From Methylothermaceae bacterium (GTDB lineage Bacteria; Pseudomonadota; Gammaproteobacteria; Methylococcales; Methylothermaceae), in contig JALVSV010000363.1 of NCBI GenBank assembly GCA_027024125.1, positions 1 to 11,422 of the forward strand: DNA of 11,422 nt, given 5' to 3'. Positions 1 through 7,341 of the stretch are shown piece by piece. A program made the translations under genes and the position numbers. Below the pieces are notes generated by a model. The model searched no databases, was not told the origin of the DNA, and saw only the letters and a list, made by a program, of their open reading frames with translations. Within the stretch, counting starts at the first letter, position 1, and each line of letters begins with the position of its first letter.

Positions 1-3000
1 ATCTCGTTGAAAGCGACCTCCAGCCCGGACTCGTCGAAACCGCCCACGGCCTCGAACACTTTTCGCCTGACCAGCAGACAGGCCGCTGTCACCGCAGTCA
101 GGTTCTGGGCCAGGCGCAGCCGGCCCATCTGCCCAGGCGTTCCCTTGGGATGACCCACCCAGATGTGACCGGCCACCCCGCCGATCCCGAGGATCACCCC
201 GGCATGCTGGATGCGCCCGTTGGGATAATAGAGCATCGCCCCCACCGCCCCGACTTCGGGCTGGATGGCGTGGGCCACCATCTCCCGCAGCCAGTCGCCA
301 TGGAGAATCTCCAGGTCGTTGTTGAGAAAACCCAGGATCTCCCCCCGGGCATGGCGGACGGCAAAATTGTTGATGGCGGAGAAATTGAAGGGCTGGTCGT
401 ATTTCAGCACCGTGAAGCGGTCCCGACCGGCGAGCCGTTCGAGATAGGCCAAGGTTTCCCGTTCCTTTGATCGGTTGTCGACCACGATCATCTCGAAATC
501 GGGATAATCGGTCTTATCGATCAGCGTCTCCACGCAACGGTGCAGCAACTCATAACCATCGTGGGTGGGAATGACCAGGCTGACCTCAGGAGGGGATTCC
601 GGCAGCCGAAAGCGCACCCGGCAATGACCGCCGGGAAGAGGCTTCACCATCCCGGGTCTGTTCAGACGCTGCAGATGTTCCGACACGGCCCGGATGGCGG
701 CCCCCGAGGTGTAGTCCTTTTCCTCAGGCGCCCTGGCGGTCGACCCGGAGACCGCCCGCCAGTGATACAACACATAGGGCAGGTGACGGATCTGCTCCGC
801 CCGCACAGACGCAGTGACGCGTAAGGCCAGATCCCAGTCCTGGCTGCCCTCGAAGCCCTCGCGGAAGCCCCCGGCACTGCGAACCGCATCGCTGCGGTAC
901 ATCGTCAGATGGTTGAGATAGTTCTGTCCCAGCAGCAACAGGGGGTTCCAGTCCGGTTTGAAGTAAGGATCGAAATGACGGCCCTCCTCGTCGATCTTGT
1001 CCTCGTCGCTGTACAGCAGCACGACATCGGGATGCCGGCCGATTTCGACGGCCATCAGATAGAGGGCGTGCTCTGCCAGTTCGTCGTCGTGATCGAGCAG
1101 GGCCACATAGTCTCCAGTCACCAGGGCCAGGGCGTCGTTCGAGGCCACCGAGATATGGCCGTTCTCCTGTCGATAAATCACCTTGATCCTGGGATCGAGC
1201 ACTCGGAACTCCTCCAGCACCCGCCGCACATGGGGCAGTTTGGAGGCATCGTCGACGATACACAGTTCCCAGTGGGGATACAATTGCCTCCGTACCGATT
1301 CGATCGCCACCCGCAGCCATCGTTCGTCGGGATCGTGGACCGGCATCAGCACCGAGATGAGCGGCCGCCTGGGCAGCGACTGCAGATGCCTGCGGATCGC
1401 ACGCCGGTCGGCTCGGCTCAAACGGCCATGAAGCTCGAACCAGTCAGAATAGTCCCTGCTGTCCGTCGCCACCCAGTCGATGCCGGACAGCCACAACTTG
1501 ACGCCCAACCAGCCCCGAAGCCGCCGGATCTGTCTCAGTTGCGCCATCTCCTCGATCCAGCCACGTGGATCCTGCAGCAACCTGAGGCCTTGGGACTTCA
1601 GCAGCCGGAAGACCGCCTCCGGGGTGCCGATCTCGGTGATACTCAGTTCCACCTTCTCCAGCCTGCCGGTGGTATGGAGGGGGTCGAGGCGCAATCCCTG
1701 CACCTCGTCCGGCAGGCGCACCAGCGCCCGAAAACCACGGTCCTGATCGCCAACCAGAGTGAACCTGTGGTGTTGGTTGAAACTTTCCCCGAGATCGAAG
1801 TAGATCTCGGGCTGGATCACATCCTTCCCTGCTATGGTCGCGGTCACCCACACCCAGCGACTGGGACACTGGCTGCCGGGAAATTCGAGTGCAAAATGGG
1901 GATCGGCCCCGAGGGATTCAAACTCACCACCGGCCAATTGCCGCAACTGGTTGACCGGATGCAGTCTGGGCACCACTTTACGGTGCCGCACCCAGTATTT
2001 CAGCCTGCGCAGGGCCGAACCGACCAGCCTGACCGGTGCCGATACCCGCCAACTGGTGGACCGGAGGATCTCCTCATGCACCGCCTGCCAATGCTCTACC
2101 TGGCGCTGCAGTTCCTCGACCTGGCGCCGATATTCCTGTTCCAGCTCGCGGGAATGCCGCATGGCCTCCTCCCTCTCCTTCCTGGCCTCTTGGAGCAGAG
2201 TCTCCAGATTGCTCACATGGACCTGCTGGGCGGCAAACGTCCGGTCCTTCTCCTCGATCAGACGCTCCAGATTGGCCACGTGGGCCTGCTGGGCCGACAA
2301 CGTCCGGTCCTTCCCCCTGATCAGATGCTCCAGATTGGCCACGTGATCCTGCTGGGCCGACAACGCACGGTCCTTTTCCTCCACCAACCGTTCCAGATTT
2401 GCCAGATGCACTTCGGAAAAAGGCCGCTCGATACCCTCGCGGGCAAAGTGCATCAACTGGACGATGACCTCGGTCGACCAGCGGTGGCGCCATTTCTCAT
2501 AAAGCGCCCGTTGCGCCTCGAACTGCTCCTGCTCATCGGTTTCGAAGCCGAACCCGGCCCCTTCTCCGACCCGGTAACAGCCAGTGATCTGGCTTACATG
2601 GAGAAAATCCGTTCTTTCCGCCACCTGGAGCCAGAAATCCCAGTCCTCGTACCGGTCGAAGCCCTCGTCCATCCGGCAGCCCTCGTCCACCAGCGAACGC
2701 TCGAACAGTACTGAATGAATGGGAAGGAAATTCCTGGTCAGCAGTTTCAACCGGTCATACGGCTCGTCGTAGACATGGCAGTCCCGCCACTGGCCATTCC
2801 CGAATCTCACACACTGGATGCCGCTGTAGGCTGCCCGTTCCGGACATTGCTCCAGAACCTCCACCAGCAAGGTAAAATGATCTGGCAGCAGCCAGTCGTC
2901 ATCGTCAAGAAAGCCCACGTATTTCCCCGTCGCCGCCTCAAGACCGGCGTTTCCCGCAGCCGAGCGGCCCTTGCCAGGCTGCAGATTCAAATACCGTTGG

Positions 3001-3200
3001 TCGGTGAAATGGGAACGGCAGGCGGTTACCTGTTCCTCCACCGCCTGTCCACCATCATTGACGACGATCACTTGCAGATTCGGGTAGGTCTGGGAAATCA
3101 GGGAATCGAGGGTCTTTTTCAGGCTTTGCGGCCGGTTCCGGGTGCGGATGATAACCGAGGCCAGGGGAAGATCCTTTTCCAATATCCTTATGTTAGCCAT
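1..3200 (-). CDS. Multidomain triple-GT2 glycosyltransferase with central coiled coil (C-terminus beyond window)
   Basis: I translated this frame by hand from ATG at 3200 to base 1: 1066 codons with no stop, so the C-terminus is missing. A likely cytoplasmic polysaccharide-chain glycosyltransferase with three GT2 (GT-A fold) domains. Domain 1 is at about residues 12-215, with a DDDD metal/nucleotide-sugar motif at 99-102 and an ED-type acceptor motif (YEDWDFW) near 184-190. A helical coiled coil covers about 262-380 and ends in the S-x-SWR motif often seen in such proteins. A beta-rich stretch with no clear family lies at about 425-525. Domain 2 is at about 614-815 (LLDHDDE near 701, SQDWD near 786). 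Domain 3 runs from about 873 (FLNND near 958) and is cut by the window edge. The start is firm: AAGGAG lies 4 nt upstream. The gene diverges from the copper-protein gene at 3316. Substrate and linkage cannot be read from sequence. Long open frames on the opposite strand are shadows. Confidence 0.93.
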   Translation of the reverse strand, partial: MANIRILEKDLPLASVIIRTRNRPQSLKKTLDSLISQTYPNLQVIVVNDGGQAVEEQVTACRSHFTDQRYLNLQPGKGRSAAGNAGLEAATGKYVGFLDDDDWLLPDHFTLLVEVLEQCPERAAYSGIQCVRFGNGQWRDCHVYDEPYDRLKLLTRNFLPIHSVLFERSLVDEGCRMDEGFDRYEDWDFWLQVAERTDFLHVSQITGCYRVGEGAGFGFETDEQEQFEAQRALYEKWRHRWSTEVIVQLMHFAREGIERPFSEVHLANLERLVEEKDRALSAQQDHVANLEHLIRGKDRTLSAQQAHVANLERLIEEKDRTFAAQQVHVSNLETLLQEARKEREEAMRHSRELEQEYRRQVEELQRQVEHWQAVHEEILRSTSWRVSAPVRLVGSALRRLKYWVRHRKVVPRLHPVNQLRQLAGGEFESLGADPHFALEFPGSQCPSRWVWVTATIAGKDVIQPEIYFDLGESFNQHHRFTLVGDQDRGFRALVRLPDEVQGLRLDPLHTTGRLEKVELSITEIGTPEAVFRLLKSQGLRLLQDPRGWIEEMAQLRQIRRLRGWLGVKLWLSGIDWVATDSRDYSDWFELHGRLSRADRRAIRRHLQSLPRRPLISVLMPVHDPDERWLRVAIESVRRQLYPHWELCIVDDASKLPHVRRVLEEFRVLDPRIKVIYRQENGHISVASNDALALVTGDYVALLDHDDELAEHALYLMAVEIGRHPDVVLLYSDEDKIDEEGRHFDPYFKPDWNPLLLLGQNYLNHLTMYRSDAVRSAGGFREGFEGSQDWDLALRVTASVRAEQIRHLPYVLYHWRAVSGSTARAPEEKDYTSGAAIRAVSEHLQRLNRPGMVKPLPGGHCRVRFRLPESPPEVSLVIPTHDGYELLHRCVETLIDKTDYPDFEMIVVDNRSKERETLAYLERLAGRDRFTVLKYDQPFNFSAINNFAVRHARGEILGFLNNDLEILHGDWLREMVAHAIQPEVGAVGAMLYYPNGRIQHAGVILGIGGVAGHIWVGHPKGTPGQMGRLRLAQNLTAVTAACLLVRRKVFEAVGGFDESGLEVAFNE
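2193..2410 (-). repeat. 63-bp tandem repeat encoding 21-residue coiled-coil units
   Basis: Inside the triple-GT2 gene the plus-strand heptamer CCAGATT recurs at 2204, 2267, 2330 and 2393, exactly 63 bases apart. The units starting at 2267 and 2330 are nearly identical over their first ~46 bases; the outer units are more diverged or partial. The period is a multiple of three, so each unit encodes 21 residues (three heptads) of the type H-V-A-N-L-E-x-L-I-x-x-K-D-R-T-x-x-A-Q-Q. The result is an elongated coiled coil between GT2 domain 1 and the middle region. Such arrays can gain or lose whole units without shifting frame. Confidence 0.88.
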
Positions 3201-3204
3201 TGAA

Positions 3205-3210
3205 CTCCTT
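3205..3210 (-). promoter_or_regulatory. Ribosome binding site of the triple-GT2 gene
   Basis: On the minus strand the sequence reads AAGGAG, 4 nt (TTCA) before the ATG at 3200, within an A-rich context. It is the clearest Shine-Dalgarno sequence in the window. It fixes the start of the glycosyltransferase and shows that its N-terminus is complete. Confidence 0.8.
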
Positions 3211-3211
3211 T

Positions 3212-3240
3212 TTTACTGGATTGATTCGCTACGATATACT
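3212..3240 (+). promoter_or_regulatory. Candidate sigma-70-like promoter for the redox/copper protein gene
   Basis: TTTACT (3212-3217, 4 of 6 matches to TTGACA) is followed after 17 bases by TATACT (3235-3240, 5 of 6 matches to TATAAT). The predicted transcript would begin near 3247, leaving a leader of about 36 nt to a TTG at 3283 or about 69 nt to the ATG at 3316. It lies in the 115-bp divergent gap between two start codons, where a promoter is expected. The assignment rests on hexamer matches and spacing only. Confidence 0.45.
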
Positions 3241-3268
3241 TGCCAGGGTCATTCAACCACAGGGATAC

Positions 3269-3273
3269 GGAGG
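3269..3273 (+). promoter_or_regulatory. Candidate ribosome binding site (GGAGG) favouring an upstream TTG start
   Basis: GGAGG at 3269-3273 lies 9 nt before a TTG at 3283 that is in frame with the copper-protein gene. The ATG at 3316 has no Shine-Dalgarno-like sequence just upstream. If this site is used, the protein gains 11 residues before the ATG-encoded Met, which would lengthen the n-region of the signal peptide without changing its hydrophobic core. Confidence 0.4.
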
Positions 3274-3315
3274 AAATCGGGGTTGTCAGTCCACAAAAGC
3301 TGGTTTCACACGCCT

Positions 3316-5085
3316 ATGAACAAAAATATTGTATTGAGTTTCATTGGGCTTGTCTCATTCCTCGCCTTCGGTTGTCCCGCCCTGTCCCTCGAAGGGGGCA
3401 TTTCTTCACCAAACCCCATTCAACAAGGAGAACGGCCGGTAGGTGATTTCGCACTTCTGGATACCTATGGCCGCTATCATCGCCTCTATGATTACGCCGA
3501 TCAGGCAGCAGTGGTCATTTTCGCTCATGCAATCGGCTGCCCATCCGTCCATGAGGCCCTCCCCTCGCTTCAGTCCATAAAGCAACGCTTTGGAAAGCGA
3601 AAAATCACCTTCCTGCTGCTCAACTCCAATCCCCAGGTTGGGCGGGCCGCCATCAACAAGGATGCCACCAGACTTGGAATCGGGTTTCCTGTTCTGGAAG
3701 ACCGGGATCAACTGGTTGCCCTGGAGCTGGGGCTGACCCGAGCTGGTCAGGCTGTGGTGGTGGACACCCGTAACTGGCACATCGTCTATCGAGGTCCTGT
3801 CGATACCCGGCCAACCCGGTATGATCTGACCCAGGCTCTGGAGGCAATACTCTCCGGCCGCAACCTGCAATTCCGCCAGATTCGCGTCGAAGGGTGCAAA
3901 CTGGACCTCCCCTCCACCCCTACGATTTCCTACCGAAAAGAGATCGTCCCTCTCTTGAGTTCCAAGTGTGTTGGCTGCCACCGCCGGGGGGGAATAGGCC
4001 CTTGGGCAATGGACCGCTATGAAACCGTGAAAGCCTGGAAATCCAGAATACGTGAAGCCGTCATGACCGGCCGCATGCCCCCGTGGCATGCAGATCCCGC
4101 CATCGGGCGTTTTCTAAATGACCGTTCACTGACACCGAAACAAAAGCACAGCCTGGTTCGATGGAGCGACCAGGGGGCTCCCCGCGATTCGCCCAACGAT
4201 CCGTTGCCTGCCGAGGCACAAAGGCCACCTCCTGAATGGATGTTGGGACAGCCGGACCTGATCATCGATCTCCCACCCCAGAAGATACCCGCCAGCGGCG
4301 TCATTCCCTACCGCCATCTCTGGATAGACGTTCCGATCGATCATGATGTCTGGGTCCGGGCTGTGCAGTTCAAACCCTCTAACAAGGAAGTCATGCACCA
4401 CGGTTTCGCCTTCATCCAGTATCCCGAACGACTGCGTCACCTGCAACCCATGTGGGACAAGCTGCGTGCCGCCACCACCTACTTTGCGATCTATGCTCCC
4501 GGCTACAATGATACGCCCTTACCCGACGACGTAGGGCTTCGCCTCCCCGCAGGCTCCAGATTCCTGTTCCAACTCCACTACACTGTCAATGGCAAACCCA
4601 CGGTCGATCACCCCCAACTGGGCATCTATTTCAAAGATCAGCCCCCTGAATACGAGCTGTTCACCGGCACCAACGATTCGATCATGGACCTGCGGATTCC
4701 ACCCCACGAGCGTGAATACAAGGTGGAGGCCGATTACAAGTTCGACGATGAAGTGAAGCTGATCGGTTTCTTCCCACACATGCACTATCGTGGCAAATGG
4801 ATCCGCTATGAGTTGCAACGAAGTGGAGGCCTGTGGGAACCCCTGCTATCGGTGCCAAAATACTACTTCAACTGGCAGACTCTCTATCTACTGAAGGACC
4901 CGGTCACCGTACCGGCTGGCAGCGTCATGAGGATACGGGGTGCTTTCGACAACTCCAGGCACAACCCTGCCAACCCGGATCCCGACCAGGAAGTGCATTG
5001 GGGAAACCAAAGCTGGGACGAGATGTTTCTTGGCTATTTCCTGTACGCCAAGAAAATCATCGATACCGGCCCACAGAAGCAATAG
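3316..5085 (+). CDS. Secreted redoxin / cytochrome c / copper type II (PHM-like) monooxygenase fusion protein
   Basis: 589 residues from ATG 3316; an in-frame TTG at 3283 is an alternative start. The N-terminus looks like a Sec signal peptide (hydrophobic core about 5-19, possible cleavage after A-L-S near 24), which places it in the periplasm or outside. Residues about 40-180 resemble a peroxiredoxin/thioredoxin-like fold with one Cys (C75 in GCPSVHEALP) and no CXXC. A c-type haem motif CVGCH is at 218-222, followed by MPPWH at 254-258, whose Met could be the sixth ligand. Residues about 310-580 resemble the peptidylglycine/dopamine monooxygenase core. HH 361-362 and H421 match the CuH site; H488, H490 (PHMH) and M570 (DEMFLGY) match the CuM site. 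This mirrors H107/H108/H172 and H242/H244/M314 of rat PHM, with similar spacing. Redoxin-haem-PHM proteins occur as poorly characterised bacterial proteins; the substrate is unknown. The gene runs against its neighbours and seems to have its own promoter. Confidence 0.88.
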   Translation: MNKNIVLSFIGLVSFLAFGCPALSLEGGISSPNPIQQGERPVGDFALLDTYGRYHRLYDYADQAAVVIFAHAIGCPSVHEALPSLQSIKQRFGKRKITFLLLNSNPQVGRAAINKDATRLGIGFPVLEDRDQLVALELGLTRAGQAVVVDTRNWHIVYRGPVDTRPTRYDLTQALEAILSGRNLQFRQIRVEGCKLDLPSTPTISYRKEIVPLLSSKCVGCHRRGGIGPWAMDRYETVKAWKSRIREAVMTGRMPPWHADPAIGRFLNDRSLTPKQKHSLVRWSDQGAPRDSPNDPLPAEAQRPPPEWMLGQPDLIIDLPPQKIPASGVIPYRHLWIDVPIDHDVWVRAVQFKPSNKEVMHHGFAFIQYPERLRHLQPMWDKLRAATTYFAIYAPGYNDTPLPDDVGLRLPAGSRFLFQLHYTVNGKPTVDHPQLGIYFKDQPPEYELFTGTNDSIMDLRIPPHEREYKVEADYKFDDEVKLIGFFPHMHYRGKWIRYELQRSGGLWEPLLSVPKYYFNWQTLYLLKDPVTVPAGSVMRIRGAFDNSRHNPANPDPDQEVHWGNQSWDEMFLGYFLYAKKIIDTGPQKQ

Positions 5086-5118
5086 CACCAAGGACTCCTG
5101 AACCCGGCCCGATAGTTT

Positions 5119-6711
5119 TCATCCGGATCCTGAACGACAGCGGCTGAACGGCCAGGGCCTGAAGGGATATGCTCTGCCATTCAAGGCTTTCCCGATGAAG
5201 GTGGAGCGGACCAGATAGTGATAGCTCCCAAAAAGCAGGATCCCGGAAACAAACAAGAGCAGGCTGAACTTAAGGATAGCGGGCATCATCCACGGTGCAA
5301 TCAGGCCTTGCAATGCGACCACGACCGGCAGATGAATCAGGTAGACCCAGTAAGAGCTGTCGGCAAGATAACGCCAAACAGGACTGTGATGGGGAAACCG
5401 GTCCTGAAACAGGTTCAGGCTTCCCAGGACGAGAAGCCAGGTAGTCAAGGCATAGCCCACCGAATAGGCCACCCTGATCGGCCGGTACCAGACCCAGGTT
5501 TCCGGATCCTGGACCAATATTCCCGGCAACGCGGCCTCCAGCAACTTCCGATGGTATGACAACAGACCATCTCCGGTCACCGCCCCATCCCCGGCAACCA
5601 ATGGAGCGTCCAGGGCGCGATTGATGACAGAGCAGGCACGTTCCAGCTCCGACCGGGAAGGACGATCGGATAAAGAATGGAAAAAGCTCGAATTGCCTGC
5701 ACGCATCACCCTCTCACGCAGAGCATGCAACACTGGATGGCTCTCACCTCCATCTGGATTTCTGAGCCGGTCCAGGAAAGCTGGCCAGTCCTTGATCTGC
5801 GACGCCGTGATCCTGGGATATTCCGCATTCACCCTCCCGGTATCTGTCATCACCGCGAACACTGTGCTCAATACCACGGTGAATGCGATCCCGACCGGCA
5901 GCTGCCACTTCCAACGATGGGCCGCATACCGTAACAGATTTGCCTGACGGTGGAGTATCCAGCCGAAGGCAAAAAAAGCACCATAGAGAAGAAACGAAGG
6001 AAGAAACGGAATCAGCGAATGCAATGGCGTGGTCACCCCGAACCAACCATCCATAAAATACATCACTATCCCAAAGATCGGGGAGAGCCACACCACCGAC
6101 CATGGCGACGTCATGACATGGGCAGTCAAAACATCGACCGGTTGAAAAGCCCTTTCCGTGAAAAAGCGATCCGTCAGAAAACGAAAAAGCAAAGTCAGCC
6201 CATAAAACCATAGGAGAAAATACAGAAACCATAAATGTGCCAGGCCAAACGCCCCTCCCTCGCTGCGCGGAATCAGAATCTGCCCTTCGACGAACCATCG
6301 GTGGTAAGAGGCTGCCACCATCTGCCATTGGAACGGCCTTCCCAGGGCAATCTGAACGCACCAGGCTCTGGCCAGCAAATAGAAGGGGAAAAGAATCAGC
6401 CAGCCCACAACAAGAGGAACGGCGATCCGCTTGAATCTGTGAGCCGCGAAGCCACGATATCTCTTACGCTGCAACAAAAGCCGACCAAAGAAACCGGCAA
6501 TCAGGAAAAACAGCTGCATCCGGAAGGTATGAGAGGCGAAGAAAAACCAACCGAAAAATTCATTTGCCGCACGGTCGATCACCGGAGCGCCGACACTCCG
6601 GGGAACAAAACTCCAGGCCGCATGAAACAGGACACCCAGCAGCAGAGCAGCCGCACGCGTCGCGTCCAGGGCATGATCACGATCACTGACTGCACTCTGA
6701 CTCACACTCAA
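5119..6711 (-). CDS. Acyltransferase-3 family (OpgC/MdoC-like) membrane O-acyltransferase
   Basis: 530 residues from TTG 6711. An integral inner-membrane protein with about ten hydrophobic segments, roughly at 19-36, 52-76, 95-117, 155-180, 203-225, 233-254, 270-289, 412-432, 450-470 and 478-500. The N-terminal LDATRAAALLLGVLFHAA stretch, with a conserved-type His at 30, and the DSSYWVYLIHLP motif near 451-462 are typical of the acyltransferase-3 family (PF01757), including OpgC-like glucan succinyltransferases. The likely role is O-acylation of a surface glycan. A polar insertion of about 118 residues (290-408) sits between membrane segments. Start choice is uncertain: no ATG and no clear Shine-Dalgarno precede it, and the frame stays open back to the methyltransferase stop 69 nt upstream, in the same frame. 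GTG at 6705 and an upstream CTG are alternatives. It converges with the copper-protein gene; the 33-nt gap between stops shows no evident terminator hairpin. Confidence 0.87.
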   Translation of the reverse strand: MSVSQSAVSDRDHALDATRAAALLLGVLFHAAWSFVPRSVGAPVIDRAANEFFGWFFFASHTFRMQLFFLIAGFFGRLLLQRKRYRGFAAHRFKRIAVPLVVGWLILFPFYLLARAWCVQIALGRPFQWQMVAASYHRWFVEGQILIPRSEGGAFGLAHLWFLYFLLWFYGLTLLFRFLTDRFFTERAFQPVDVLTAHVMTSPWSVVWLSPIFGIVMYFMDGWFGVTTPLHSLIPFLPSFLLYGAFFAFGWILHRQANLLRYAAHRWKWQLPVGIAFTVVLSTVFAVMTDTGRVNAEYPRITASQIKDWPAFLDRLRNPDGGESHPVLHALRERVMRAGNSSFFHSLSDRPSRSELERACSVINRALDAPLVAGDGAVTGDGLLSYHRKLLEAALPGILVQDPETWVWYRPIRVAYSVGYALTTWLLVLGSLNLFQDRFPHHSPVWRYLADSSYWVYLIHLPVVVALQGLIAPWMMPAILKFSLLLFVSGILLFGSYHYLVRSTFIGKALNGRAYPFRPWPFSRCRSGSG

Positions 6712-6780
6712 GACCCGGTCATGATCATCGTTATGCCGAATCAGGGTTTCGAGTCGCCAGCATTCAGCCTCAGAACTGCC

Positions 6781-7341
6781 TCAGCTACAAACGATCCAGC
6801 TTTCATCATTGTCGATGACGGTATCAAAGCCATATCGCTGCAATTCATCGAGCCCCCACACCGAACGATGATTCTCATAAGGATTCGCCTCCACCTCCTG
6901 AGCCACGAATGATTTTGGCGTACTGACGAGCACCGAACGGCTGGCGATTCGCCTGATCTGATTCAGAAATTCGAAACCGTCCTGTTTGGTGAAATGCTCG
7001 AGTATGTCCACTGCAATGACCATCTCATACGTATCATCGGGTATCGAGGGCAGAAGCCGCCTGGCGTCGCCGATCATGATATCGTCATAGCACCACTCGT
7101 GCACCGGGGTGATATATTCCCGGAACCCCTCGATTCCGTCGATGCGCACCCGCCATTCCCGCTTCGGTCGCTGGAACCCCCTGCCATCCTCGATCTTGAA
7201 CAGATTCACGTTTTCCAGGTTGATCCGGGAAAGGAATCCATACTGTCCCATCCCCGTTCCGACATCCAACAGGGAGGCAGGGTTGATCTTTTCGATGTAG
7301 CGAACGATCGACGTAATTTGTGAGCTTTGACTAAATGGCAT
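6781..7341 (-). CDS. Small class I SAM-dependent methyltransferase
   Basis: 186 residues from ATG 7341. Motif I (LLDVGTGMGQYG, 24-35) binds S-adenosylmethionine. An acidic residue at the end of strand 2 (D68 in RIDGIEGF) would contact the ribose, followed by GDARRLLP near 91-98 and the motif IV-like MVIAVDILEHF at 107-117. This is a Methyltransf_11/23-like Rossmann core with little extra sequence. In this context the likely substrate is a sugar, as modification or capping of the glycan, but nothing in the sequence fixes the acceptor. The frame extends upstream to 7422, but the added residues are Cys/Arg-rich and overlap the preceding gene. ATG 7341 overlaps that gene's end by only 11 nt, consistent with translational coupling. 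GC looks lower than in the flanking glycosyltransferase genes. Confidence 0.85.
   Translation of the reverse strand: MPFSQSSQITSIVRYIEKINPASLLDVGTGMGQYGFLSRINLENVNLFKIEDGRGFQRPKREWRVRIDGIEGFREYITPVHEWCYDDIMIGDARRLLPSIPDDTYEMVIAVDILEHFTKQDGFEFLNQIRRIASRSVLVSTPKSFVAQEVEANPYENHRSVWGLDELQRYGFDTVIDNDESWIVCS

Noticed and set aside
909..2714. Long plus-strand open frame of 601 codons, followed by another of 162 codons (2715-3203)
   Set aside because: It lies wholly opposite the triple-GT2 gene, whose translation has clear GT2 motifs over the same bases. The plus-strand product is rich in His, Gln and Pro with no recognisable motif, as expected for an antisense shadow in GC-rich DNA.
3262..3289. Possible minus-strand promoter for the GT2 gene (CTGACA, 16-base spacer, TATCCC)
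   Set aside because: The -35 box matches well but the -10 box matches only 3 of 6 positions with a short spacer. Too weak to annotate, although some promoter is expected here.
3361..3380. Lipobox-like sequence ending at Cys20 of the copper protein
   Set aside because: The residues before the Cys are A-F-G; Phe at -2 and Ala at -3 fit the lipobox poorly, so an ordinary signal peptidase I site near A-L-S is preferred.
5086..5118. Bidirectional terminator in the 33-nt convergent gap
   Set aside because: I looked for an inverted repeat followed by a T-run on either strand in and around the gap and found none convincing.
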